The notes below the pieces were generated by a model, which worked only from the letters and a program-made list of their open reading frames with translations, had not been told where the DNA came from and searched no databases. A stretch of DNA of 64,000 bases from Cyclobacteriaceae bacterium (GTDB lineage: Bacteria > Bacteroidota > Bacteroidia > Cytophagales > Cyclobacteriaceae). Shown here one piece after another: positions 46,769 to 54,483 of the stretch; positions within the stretch are counted from its first letter, which is position 1, and each line of letters begins with the position of its first letter. Location: NCBI GenBank assembly GCA_016787565.1, contig JAEUUG010000008.1, forward strand, positions 43,197-107,196. The letters run 5' to 3'. The translations under genes were made by a program, and so were the position numbers.

Positions 46769-46800
46769 AAGCGGGTCCCAGACGGGGATCCGCTTTTTTT
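46769..46800 (+). terminator. Intrinsic terminator of gltBD
   Basis: AAGCGGGTCCC (46769-46779) pairs with GGGATCCGCTT (46785-46795) with one G-T wobble and a short loop, followed directly by a run of T to 46800. It lies 50 bases after the gltD stop. Confidence 0.85.
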
Positions 46801-46836
46801 ATGAGGACAGAAGCGGATTTTGCTTATCAAACTTAA

Positions 46837-46867
46837 TTTCCCATACCCGAATTACTTTCTAATTTTG
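46837..46867 (+). promoter_or_regulatory. Candidate promoter of the agmatine operon
   Basis: TTTC (46837-46840), a 19-base spacer and TAATTTTG (46860-46867) match the Bacteroidota promoter, with a perfect -7 box and three of four bases at -33. It ends 20 bases before the GTG start of aguB. Confidence 0.5.
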
Positions 46868-46887
46868 CTCACTTAAATTCTAGTAGC

Positions 46888-47769
46888 GTGGCCACTAAAC
46901 TTGTAAGAGTAGGAACGGTGCAGATGTCGTGCACCGCCCATCCGGAAGAGAACCTCAAAAAGGCTATTGCACAAATCAGAGAAGCTGCGGCTAAAGGAGC
47001 GCAGATTGTCTGCCTGCAAGAGCTCTTTACGTCCTTGTATTTTTGCGATGTGGAGGATTATGAAAACTTCAAGTTGGCCGAGCCTATTCCTGGTCCGTCT
47101 ACTGATGTTCTTTCAGCCTTAGCAAAAGAACTTGGTGTGGTGATTATTGCTTCATTGTTTGAAAAGCGCACCCAGGGAATCTATCACAATACAACTGCGG
47201 TGCTGGATGCGGACGGAGTCTACCTTGGTAAGTACCGGAAGATGCACATTCCGGATGATCCAGCTTACTATGAGAAGTTTTACTTTACCCCTGGTGATTT
47301 GGGGTACAAAGTTTTTAAAACAAAATTCGCGACCATCGGAGTTCTGATTTGTTGGGACCAATGGTATCCGGAAGGCGCCCGCATTACTTCATTAATGGGA
47401 GCAGAAATATTATTTTACCCAACGGCTATCGGGTGGGCCACGGCACAAGACGAATCCACCAATTCAGAGCAGTACAATGCCTGGCAGACCATTCAGCGAA
47501 GTCACGCGGTTGCCAACGGAGTGCATGTGGTGAGTGTAAACCGGGTTGGGCTTGAACAAAATGGCGCGATGAAATTCTGGGGAGGATCATTTGTAACCAA
47601 TCCCTTCGGAAGAATATTGTACTTAGCATCGCATGATAAAGAAGAAGTTAATGTGATTGAGCTGGATTTGAATAAAACAGATTCATACCGAACGCACTGG
47701 CCATTCCTGCGCGACAGAAGAATAGACTCGTACCAGCCCATTACGAAACGGTTTATTGATGATGAATAG
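46888..47769 (+). CDS. aguB: N-carbamoylputrescine amidase
   Basis: This nitrilase-superfamily hydrolase converts N-carbamoylputrescine to putrescine, CO2 and ammonia. It has 293 residues. The catalytic triad is Glu45 (CLQELF), Lys118 (KYRKMHIPDD) and Cys155 (VLICWDQWYPE). The sequence after it (MGAEILFYPTAIGWA) is typical of AguB. It starts with GTG at 46888, giving the expected N-terminus. aguA lies downstream on the same strand, but a four-helix-bundle gene with iterons is inserted between them. Confidence 0.95.
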   Translation: MATKLVRVGTVQMSCTAHPEENLKKAIAQIREAAAKGAQIVCLQELFTSLYFCDVEDYENFKLAEPIPGPSTDVLSALAKELGVVIIASLFEKRTQGIYHNTTAVLDADGVYLGKYRKMHIPDDPAYYEKFYFTPGDLGYKVFKTKFATIGVLICWDQWYPEGARITSLMGAEILFYPTAIGWATAQDESTNSEQYNAWQTIQRSHAVANGVHVVSVNRVGLEQNGAMKFWGGSFVTNPFGRILYLASHDKEEVNVIELDLNKTDSYRTHWPFLRDRRIDSYQPITKRFIDDE

Positions 47770-47770
47770 C

Positions 47771-47805
47771 GTCCGAAAGTCTGGAAGTTAAAGAGACCGG
47801 AAGTC
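47771..47805 (+). repeat. Left iteron cluster (CGGAAGTC-like units)
   Basis: Three 8-base units lie right after the aguB stop: CGAAAGTC (47774-47781), TGGAAGTT (47782-47789) and CGGAAGTC (47798-47805). The 17-mer at 47771-47787 matches the inverse of 48234-48250 at 15 of 17 positions. Together the two clusters bracket the four-helix-bundle gene. Confidence 0.7.
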
Positions 47806-47843
47806 TTACTAAAGAATCCTCACGTTAGCTAAATTAAACTATT

Positions 47844-48203
47844 ATGTCGTTTAAATTTGAGAAACTAATTGTATGGCAAAAAGCTGCAGATCTTTCAGAA
47901 AAGGTAAGTGAACTTGTAAAGAAGTTTCCAAAAGATGAAATGTATATACTGTCTTCACAATTCAAACGCGCTGCCGATTCAATTTCATTAGATATAGCAG
48001 AGGGATATACAGGTCAATCGAATGCTGAGTTTAGTAGATTTCTTGGATATGCTTTACGTTCTGATATTGAGGTAGTGGGGTGTTTGCATCTTGCCTCCGG
48101 GAGAAAGTACATCTCGGCTGAAGAATTTCAAGAGCTTTATAATTGTTGTGAGGAGTTGTTAGTGATGATTAACGCTCTTCGAAGAACACTCACCAGAGAA
48201 TAA
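47844..48203 (+). CDS. Four-helix-bundle protein (23S rRNA intervening-sequence protein family)
   Basis: This is a 119-residue all-helical protein of the S23/IVP family. Recognisable segments are FEKLIVWQKAADLSEKVSEL, FKRAADSISLDIAEGYTGQS and EFSRFLGYALRSDIEVVGCL. Relatives occur inside 23S rRNA intervening sequences, as free-standing genes scattered in genomes, and as accessory proteins (Avd) of diversity-generating retroelements. No reverse transcriptase or variable repeat is near. It sits between aguB and aguA, which are normally adjacent, and is flanked by inverted iterons, suggesting insertion as a unit. Its biochemical role is unknown. Confidence 0.9.
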   Translation: MSFKFEKLIVWQKAADLSEKVSELVKKFPKDEMYILSSQFKRAADSISLDIAEGYTGQSNAEFSRFLGYALRSDIEVVGCLHLASGRKYISAEEFQELYNCCEELLVMINALRRTLTRE

Positions 48204-48208
48204 ATGTA

Positions 48209-49291
48209 ATGGATAAGAACTTAAACTTGCCTGCTTCCGGACTTCCGGACTTCCAAACTCCGAAGCAATTGGGGTATTACTTCCCTGCAGAATTCGCTAA
48301 ACATACAGCAACGTGGTTAAGCTGGCCACATAAGGAAGCATCCTGGCCCGGAAAGATTGAGACGATTTTCCCGGTGTATGCGCAGTTTATTAAACTGGTG
48401 GCTGAAGGTGAATATGTGAACATCAACGTGGCAGATGAAGAAATGAAGCAAAAAGCCATTCGTTATGTTCAAGAAGCTGGGGCAGATTTAAGTAAAGTGC
48501 AATTCTTTTTACATCCCACCAATGATGCCTGGTGTCGCGATCATGGTCCAGCTTTTCTGATCAATCCAAAAGCAGAACAGAAAAAGATTATTGTTGACTG
48601 GGGCTATAACGCCTGGGGTGGAAAGTATCCGCCTTTTGATTTGGATGATAATATTCCAACCTTAATTGCAAAGCAGTATGATATTCCGGTTGTCTATCCG
48701 GGCATTGTGATGGAAGGAGGATCGGTTGAGTTTAATGGGAATGGAACATTACTGACAACAACCTCTTGTCTTTTGAATAAAAATCGTAACCCTCATTTGA
48801 ACCAGGAGCAGATTGAATCATACTTGCATAATTACTATGGAGTTAATCATATTCTTTGGTTGGGGGATGGTATTGTAGGGGACGACACAGATGGTCATAT
48901 TGATGACCTCACCCGTTTCGTCAATGAAGATACCATTGTAACGGTTGTTGAAAGCAATAAGCGAGATGTGAACTACAAGCCTCTTCAGGAAAATCTGAAA
49001 ACGTTGCAAAGTCTCCGGCTGGAGACTGGTAAGCCACTAAATATTGTGGAATTACCAATGCCTTCATCCGTAGAATATGATGGTATGCGTTTGCCGGCAT
49101 CGTATGCAAACTTTTATATCAGCAACAAATACGTTGTTGTCCCCCTCTTTCGCGATAAGCAGGATGATAAGGCACTGGAAATTTTGCAACAATGTTTCCC
49201 TGATCGTACCGTAGTAGGCTTAGACTCTACCGACATTATCTGGGGCCTTGGTTCCTTTCATTGCCTGAGCCAACAGGAGCCAGCGGTTTAG
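48209..49291 (+). CDS. aguA: Agmatine deiminase
   Basis: This enzyme converts agmatine to N-carbamoylputrescine and ammonia, the step before AguB. It has 360 residues. The pentein-fold signatures are HTATWLSWP, NDAWCRDHGPAFLIN, the His/Asp region GDDTDGHIDDLTRF, and the nucleophile Cys352 in WGLGSFHCLSQQ. Residues about 7-16 (LPASGLPDFQ) are encoded by the right-hand iteron cluster and look like a later addition ahead of the usual start of homology (LGYYFPAEFAKHTATWLSW). It starts 5 bp after the four-helix-bundle gene. Its stop overlaps that of the convergent cyclo-ligase gene by 4 bp. Confidence 0.96.
   Translation: MDKNLNLPASGLPDFQTPKQLGYYFPAEFAKHTATWLSWPHKEASWPGKIETIFPVYAQFIKLVAEGEYVNINVADEEMKQKAIRYVQEAGADLSKVQFFLHPTNDAWCRDHGPAFLINPKAEQKKIIVDWGYNAWGGKYPPFDLDDNIPTLIAKQYDIPVVYPGIVMEGGSVEFNGNGTLLTTTSCLLNKNRNPHLNQEQIESYLHNYYGVNHILWLGDGIVGDDTDGHIDDLTRFVNEDTIVTVVESNKRDVNYKPLQENLKTLQSLRLETGKPLNIVELPMPSSVEYDGMRLPASYANFYISNKYVVVPLFRDKQDDKALEILQQCFPDRTVVGLDSTDIIWGLGSFHCLSQQEPAV
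48232..48255 (-). repeat. Right iteron cluster inside the start of aguA
   Basis: Three contiguous 8-base units run on the minus strand: a partial unit at 48232-48239 (tGCTTCCG on the plus strand), GACTTCCG at 48240-48247 and GACTTCCA at 48248-48255. They are the inverse of the CGGAAGTC units after aguB and encode part of the AguA N-terminus. Confidence 0.7.
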
Positions 49292-49860
49292 AATTGATGT
49301 TTGCCTTTTGTGTTGATGCAAAAGTTTAGTGGAGTATCATATTGATTTAGATCATCTATTCTATCTACAGGTTCAAAAAACGACAGCCCTATTTTGCGGC
49401 AGTCTTTCCGACAGGTTTTAAGAAAGGCATCATAAAAGCCTTTTCCATAACCCACGCGGTGGCCTTGCTTATCGAAGATTAGCAGGGGTACCAAGACCAT
49501 ATCAATTTTTTCTGATTCAGTGGGAATTCCTTGTTTCGGCTCCCAGATGTCCCATTTGCTTTTTTGGAGTTGGTGTAATCCTTCAAAATAAAAATTTTCA
49601 AGTATACCGGTTTGATTGTGAACACGGGAAATGGACAAACGGATGTGCGGAAATTCCCTTCGTATACGGTCTATGATTAACCATGTGTTGGGTTCCTTCT
49701 TTTTTTCGATTGGCAAGAAAATATGCAGCACCCTAATGAAGGAAAGATCGATGCTGGCAAAGAAAAGATCGCATAGCTGCTGACTAAGTTGGATGTATTC
49801 CACTTCCGAAAGAGCCAGTCGTTTGTGGAGATAGATTTTTCGCAGCGCTTCTTTTGTCAT
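49288..49860 (-). CDS. 5-formyltetrahydrofolate cyclo-ligase
   Basis: This enzyme converts 5-formyl-THF to 5,10-methenyl-THF with ATP, salvaging folate. It has 190 residues, with the N-terminal basic helix (KEALRKIYLHKRLALSEVEYIQLS) that carries ATP-contacting residues. The family signature is LVPLLIFDKQGHRVGYGKGFYDAFL. It lies 12 bp downstream of bshC, so the two are likely cotranscribed. The tail overlaps aguA on the other strand by 4 bp. Confidence 0.93.
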   Translation of the reverse strand: MTKEALRKIYLHKRLALSEVEYIQLSQQLCDLFFASIDLSFIRVLHIFLPIEKKKEPNTWLIIDRIRREFPHIRLSISRVHNQTGILENFYFEGLHQLQKSKWDIWEPKQGIPTESEKIDMVLVPLLIFDKQGHRVGYGKGFYDAFLKTCRKDCRKIGLSFFEPVDRIDDLNQYDTPLNFCINTKGKHQF

Positions 49861-49872
49861 GCCGGAAGATGA

Positions 49873-51441
49873 TTATGCAGAAGGATACGTAAGAATGTTA
49901 AACTGAAAATCAAACGGTTCGAGCAGCTCCAGCATCGTATGTATAAAGTGTTGATCCTGCTGATAGAAATTTAAAAAATTATCGGTACGCTCCTGCAAAC
50001 TACCATTCGGAAAAAGTATATCCTTCACCATTTCAATCTGCCGGAGTTTATCGCTATGTAGTCGCTTTGCGGCACGAAGCATCTTGCGCTCAATTTTCTC
50101 AAGACTATTTAATGCACGTTTACCCTCCGCAGCGACAAAAGGAGAAAGCGTACTATCAATCGCTTCGGTACGACTTTTGAGTTTTTCAAAAATCTCAAGA
50201 ACAAGTGTGCGTTCATCACCAACAGTTAGATTTTGCGGGGCGTGCTTTACTATCCAATGATTGAAGAGGTAGTTCTTCTCTTCAAAAAAGTCCTTTAGCT
50301 CCAATCCTGTTTTTTCTAATTTTCGCTGAGTTGTATGCTCTACCACTATCGCGAAATTGCGCGGAATCAGTATGGGGAATGGAATGGTATAATGATCAAA
50401 AACGCTTTTTAGCTGAAGCCAGTAAATGACTTCGGCCGGGCCACCTACATAACCCAGATTGGGCAGGATTATTTCCTGATAAAGAGGTCGAAGAATTACA
50501 TTCGGACTAAATTTCTCCGGCTCACCCTCAATAAGCGAGTTAAGTTCAGCTTGTGTATAGTGTATATCCGAATCAACAACCTTAAAATGGTTCTCCGATT
50601 TTTCTATCCGGTTGCGGATTCCATCATCGAGATAGAAGAAATTAATGTCGCGACAAAATATTTGCGCTTTGTAGCCCAGCTTCTCAAGCTTTGTATTCGT
50701 CTGGTCTACTAACTTCTTTGTAGTGTTCTCTACTACATCTTCGTGGATAACTTTTTTGAACAGCGATTTCAGACTGCGATGGTCTGCATCAACAACGACA
50801 AGACCTTCGTTCCCAAATAATCTATTGACATAATCGCGCACAGCATCACTCAATTTTTGATTGTTGTGATAGGCTTCACGGAAGAGGGTTATTTCTCCCG
50901 GTACTTCACGGAGTAACGTATCCATCCCCTGCAAGGTGAATCTTCCTACAGCTCCTTTTTGATCCGTTTCCCAAGTGTATTTCTTCCCGTACAGGCGGAA
51001 GTATTTTATTTCATCGTAATCGTGATCCTCAGAGGCCATCCAATATACCGGAACAAAATTGTATTGTGGATACGCAGCCTTTAGTTGTTTGCATGCATTG
51101 ATTACCGTGACAATCTTATAAATAAAATAGAGTGGACCGGTAAAGATATTCAACTGATGTCCGGTAGTGATCGTGAAGGTTTTTGAATCACGTAAGGATG
51201 TGATGTTGCTTTTTACCTCATCGGGAATTGATAAATTCTTGTATTGCTCCTGAAGCACATTAACCAGAACATTTCGATGTTCTGCCGGGAATGTTGATTT
51301 ATCGTGAAGTTGAGCGTTGAAATTTTCTATACTTGGAAAACGCGAGTAGAATGGAGTGAGGGTTTCTTTCTGTTGAATATAATCCAGGAAAAAGGGAGTG
51401 AAGGCCCGGGTATCGTTAAACGGGAGCTTGGTCAGAAGCAT
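49873..51441 (-). CDS. bshC: Bacillithiol biosynthesis cysteine-adding enzyme
   Basis: This enzyme adds cysteine to glucosaminyl-malate, the last step of bacillithiol synthesis. It has 522 residues, the usual length. Recognisable BshC segments are TITTGHQLNIFTGPLYFIYKIVTVINACKQL, VYWMASEDHDYDEIKYFRL, FGNEGLVVVDADHRSLKSLFK and LPNLGYVGGPAEVIYWLQLK, with a long C-terminal coiled coil (about 400-485). BshA and BshB are not in the window. It matches the presence of YtxJ at 28.9 kb. Confidence 0.95.
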   Translation of the reverse strand: MLLTKLPFNDTRAFTPFFLDYIQQKETLTPFYSRFPSIENFNAQLHDKSTFPAEHRNVLVNVLQEQYKNLSIPDEVKSNITSLRDSKTFTITTGHQLNIFTGPLYFIYKIVTVINACKQLKAAYPQYNFVPVYWMASEDHDYDEIKYFRLYGKKYTWETDQKGAVGRFTLQGMDTLLREVPGEITLFREAYHNNQKLSDAVRDYVNRLFGNEGLVVVDADHRSLKSLFKKVIHEDVVENTTKKLVDQTNTKLEKLGYKAQIFCRDINFFYLDDGIRNRIEKSENHFKVVDSDIHYTQAELNSLIEGEPEKFSPNVILRPLYQEIILPNLGYVGGPAEVIYWLQLKSVFDHYTIPFPILIPRNFAIVVEHTTQRKLEKTGLELKDFFEEKNYLFNHWIVKHAPQNLTVGDERTLVLEIFEKLKSRTEAIDSTLSPFVAAEGKRALNSLEKIERKMLRAAKRLHSDKLRQIEMVKDILFPNGSLQERTDNFLNFYQQDQHFIHTMLELLEPFDFQFNILTYPSA

Positions 51442-51521
51442 GTCAACAGGAGGTGGTTAAGTTGAACATTGTTTAGGCCGATAACGGCAATTTGAAGGTA
51501 AGGTTTAAAGATTTACACCGG

Positions 51522-52832
51522 TTATGAAATTACGTCACCGGTCAGATCAAATTCAGTCGCGTCTGTTACGCGCACGGTAACAAAATCACCAATTCTCAGG
51601 TACTCAGAAGAGGCAATAATAACTTCATTATCAACTTCAGGTGAATCGAATTCCGTACGACCAATAAATTCTCCACCTTCTTTTCGATCGATTAATACCT
51701 TGTAGATTTTCCCGATTTTCTCCTGGTTTAGCTCCAGCGAGATTCCCTGTTGCAATTCCATTACAGCATCAACCCGTTCTCGTTTTATTTCATCGGGCAC
51801 ATCATCGGCCATGGAATACGAATGTGTATTTTCTTCGTGCGAGTACGCAAAGACACCAAGCCTGTCGAAGCGCGACTTTTCGATGAAGTTCATCATCTCA
51901 TCAAACTCCTGTTCCGTTTCTCCGGGATGCCCGGCAATCATGGTCGTGCGAATGGCAATTCCCGGAACTTTTTCACGAATAGTCTGCAGCAATTCTTCTG
52001 TTTTTTCACGAGTCGTTCCCCTGCGCATGAGTTGCAGCATCCGTGTCGATCCATGCTGTAGCGGAATGTCAATGTAGTTGCAAATATTTGGTCGACTGGC
52101 CATCACGTCAAGTGCATCCAACGGGAATCCGGTTGGAAAAGCATAATGCAGTCGAATCCAGTCGATGCCTTCTACATCGGCCAGTCTGTTGAGCAACTCA
52201 GCCAGGTTTCTTTTCTTATAAATATCAAGACCGTAGTAGGTTGAATCCTGCGCAATGAGCAGCAATTCCTTTGTTCCGCTTTTCGCCAGGTTTTTGGCTT
52301 CTAATACCAACTCTTCCATGGGACGTGAGATGTGTTTGCCGCGCATCAGCGGTATGGCACAAAAAGAGCAAGGCCTGTCACAACCTTCTGAAATTTTCAG
52401 ATACGCAAAGTGACTGGGATTTGTAAGAATTCGTTCGCCCACTAATTCGTGCTTGTAGTCGGCCTTAAAAACTTTTAGCAAGCGCGACAAATCACGTGTT
52501 CCAAACCAGGCATCAACTTGGGGGATTTCTTTTTCGAGGTCATCTTTATAGCGTTGCGACAAACATCCGGTAACGTAAACTTTATCGACAATGCCCTCTT
52601 CTTTAGCATCTACATACCTTAAAATTGTATCGATAGATTCCTGCTTGGCGTTGTCAATGAATCCACAGGTGTTGATGATCACAACACTTGAATTGTCATC
52701 TTTCGATTCGTGTACGGCATCAATGCCGTTGCCGCGAAGCTGGGTCAAGAGCACTTCTGAGTCTACCAGATTCTTGGAGCATCCAAGGGTAACAATGTTT
52801 ACGTTGGTGTGCTTATGCTTTTTTGTTTTCAT
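51522..52832 (-). CDS. rimO: Ribosomal protein S12 methylthiotransferase
   Basis: This radical SAM enzyme adds a methylthio group to Asp88/89 of ribosomal protein S12. It has 436 residues. The N-terminal UPF0004 domain carries the first cluster cysteines (VTLGCSKNLVDSE, INTCGFIDNAK, VTGCLSQRY). The radical SAM motif is CDRPCSFCAIPLMRGKH, and the C-terminal TRAM domain binds the substrate. The SKNLVDSE pattern separates RimO from MiaB. I use ATG 52832; a TTG 6 bases upstream is the alternative. Confidence 0.96.
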   Translation of the reverse strand: MKTKKHKHTNVNIVTLGCSKNLVDSEVLLTQLRGNGIDAVHESKDDNSSVVIINTCGFIDNAKQESIDTILRYVDAKEEGIVDKVYVTGCLSQRYKDDLEKEIPQVDAWFGTRDLSRLLKVFKADYKHELVGERILTNPSHFAYLKISEGCDRPCSFCAIPLMRGKHISRPMEELVLEAKNLAKSGTKELLLIAQDSTYYGLDIYKKRNLAELLNRLADVEGIDWIRLHYAFPTGFPLDALDVMASRPNICNYIDIPLQHGSTRMLQLMRRGTTREKTEELLQTIREKVPGIAIRTTMIAGHPGETEQEFDEMMNFIEKSRFDRLGVFAYSHEENTHSYSMADDVPDEIKRERVDAVMELQQGISLELNQEKIGKIYKVLIDRKEGGEFIGRTEFDSPEVDNEVIIASSEYLRIGDFVTVRVTDATEFDLTGDVIS

Positions 52833-52933
52833 TTTCAATACAACTCAAAATGTGCCATCGCCATAAGGCGTGATAGTGGAGGAAATCCTTACCCAATAGC
52901 CTGCAAAAATACTAAAAATTAACAGGCACGGAA

Positions 52934-52963
52934 TTTGGCCTTTGAGCCGTTAACTTATCTTTA
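52934..52963 (+). promoter_or_regulatory. Candidate promoter of the DUF6452 gene
   Basis: TTTG (52934-52937), an 18-base spacer and TATCTTTA (52956-52963) fit the Bacteroidota promoter except for the last base. The box ends 7 bases before the ATG, so transcription would begin at or very near the start codon. Confidence 0.45.
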
Positions 52964-52970
52964 CAGCCCA

Positions 52971-53825
52971 ATGAAAACCGTTAAAGGAGCAGGTTGGTTC
53001 GTTTTCTTTTTGATTATCGCGATTTCATGCGTTGATACGCCCGATTGCTTTCAATTGAATAATAACCTGGTTCAGGTGGCATTTAAAATATTGGGGGGAG
53101 CTTCCGATCAGGTTCCGGTAATCGGTATTGATGCTCCGGGTACGGACAGTGTCTTTTATCAATACCAGAAAGTAAGCACCGTTCAACTCCCACTGAATCC
53201 GTTTGAAAATGAAACAACCTTTAACTTCCACACCTTCTATAACGACAACCAAATGGTACTGGGCTATACGTACAAGATTCAATTTGTTTCAGAGGAATGC
53301 GGTGAGCGCTATATTTTTTCTGACCTGTCCATTAAAAGTTACGATTATGATTCGGTTCGGTTTGTTGGCAAGACCCTTACCCAGCCTCCCTCTACCAACA
53401 TTGAAATTTATCGTTGCCCGCGAACCAACTTTACAGGCGTAAGTTTTAAGAAAATGAGCGGAACAGCAAAGGTGCAGGATACCGTTCTGATCAACGCTAT
53501 CACACCCAATTTTACTGCAGGCATTACGTATCCTCCGGGTTATTATCGTTCGGTTGATCTTCCGCTTAATCCCAACACGGCCACTACTTCATTTACATTT
53601 GAATTTGGTGACGGCACAACCAAGGTATTGACCGTTGGCTACACAAGATCCAACTGGACGAAGTATCAACAGTTTTGCGGAAACAAAACCCTGATTTACC
53701 GGCTATCCATTAGTGAACAGGATTTTGGTCCTGACAAAGTAAAGCTTGCTTTAAAGGGAAGTACCACACAACCGGCCGATTCCATACAAGATCCACCCAT
53801 AACCAACCTTGAGATATTTAAGTAG
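52971..53825 (+). CDS. DUF6452-family lipoprotein with internal duplication
   Basis: This is a predicted lipoprotein of 284 residues. The N-terminal hydrophobic segment ends in the lipobox-like IIAISC, with Cys at about residue 21. The function of the family is unknown. Two tandem copies of the domain are visible: VQLPLNP...SFEECGERYIFSDLSI-type sequence in the first half and VDLPLNP...QFCGNKTLIYRLSI in the second. Each ends in a TQPPSTNIEIYRC or DPPITNLEIFK motif. I start at ATG 52971. The DUF6048 gene overlaps its end by 17 bp, a pairing often seen in Bacteroidota. Confidence 0.8.
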   Translation: MKTVKGAGWFVFFLIIAISCVDTPDCFQLNNNLVQVAFKILGGASDQVPVIGIDAPGTDSVFYQYQKVSTVQLPLNPFENETTFNFHTFYNDNQMVLGYTYKIQFVSEECGERYIFSDLSIKSYDYDSVRFVGKTLTQPPSTNIEIYRCPRTNFTGVSFKKMSGTAKVQDTVLINAITPNFTAGITYPPGYYRSVDLPLNPNTATTSFTFEFGDGTTKVLTVGYTRSNWTKYQQFCGNKTLIYRLSISEQDFGPDKVKLALKGSTTQPADSIQDPPITNLEIFK

Positions 53826-54483
53826 CATAGCGTTCGTGATGTTGGTTTTGCCAATCTTCGCCCAGGAGGCCGATACGATCAGGTCTAAATATTGGCCTAC
53901 CGGAGTCAGGCTCGGCACTGACATTTTCGCGATCGGAAGGGGTTTTGCTGACGTTAGTTTAAACGGGTGGGAAGTTAATGCTGATGTTGATTTATATCGG
54001 TATTACCTTGCCGTGGATTATGGTTCCTGGGCCAGAGCGTTACAATCCGACACAGGCAACTACTCCAACAATGGTAACTACTGGAGGGCCGGTGTTGACG
54101 TGAACTTTTTACTCAAAGACCCGGACCGGAACATGTTTTTTATTGGGGCACGTTTTGGACACTCTACCTTTTCGGAACAGCTTGATGTTGTGACCATCGA
54201 CCCCGTATGGGGTACGCAACAAGGAACGTATACCAACACCAATGTGAACGCACGCTGGCTGGAGTTGACGTCTGGTCTTCGCGTTAAAATGTGGAAGATG
54301 ATCTGGATGGGGTATACCATCCGCTACAAGTTTGGATTAAGCCATGATGCAACACAAGCGATGGAGCCGCATGATGTTCCCGGTTATGGGCGAACAGATA
54401 AGGAAGCATACTGGGGGTTCAACTATGTGGTATTGGTGCGAATCCCCTTTAAGAACGAAAAATCAGTTTCGCTTAAAAAGTGA
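53809..54483 (+). CDS. DUF6048-family outer-membrane-like protein
   Basis: This is a 224-residue protein with a signal peptide (MRYLSSIAFVMLVLPIFAQ) if the TTG at 53809 is the start; the ATG at 53839 would cut the signal peptide short. The mature part has many alternating strands with aromatics (WEVNADVDLYRYYLAVDYGSW, IWMGYTIRYKFGLS, YWGFNYVVLVRIPF) and probably forms a small beta-barrel. Function is unknown. It overlaps the DUF6452 gene by 17 bp and the convergent ftsY gene by 21 bp. Confidence 0.8.
   Translation: MRYLSSIAFVMLVLPIFAQEADTIRSKYWPTGVRLGTDIFAIGRGFADVSLNGWEVNADVDLYRYYLAVDYGSWARALQSDTGNYSNNGNYWRAGVDVNFLLKDPDRNMFFIGARFGHSTFSEQLDVVTIDPVWGTQQGTYTNTNVNARWLELTSGLRVKMWKMIWMGYTIRYKFGLSHDATQAMEPHDVPGYGRTDKEAYWGFNYVVLVRIPFKNEKSVSLKK

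Noticed and set aside
47844..48203. Diversity-generating retroelement based on the Avd-like four-helix-bundle protein
   Set aside because: No reverse transcriptase, template repeat or variable repeat is present nearby; the family also includes many proteins without that role.
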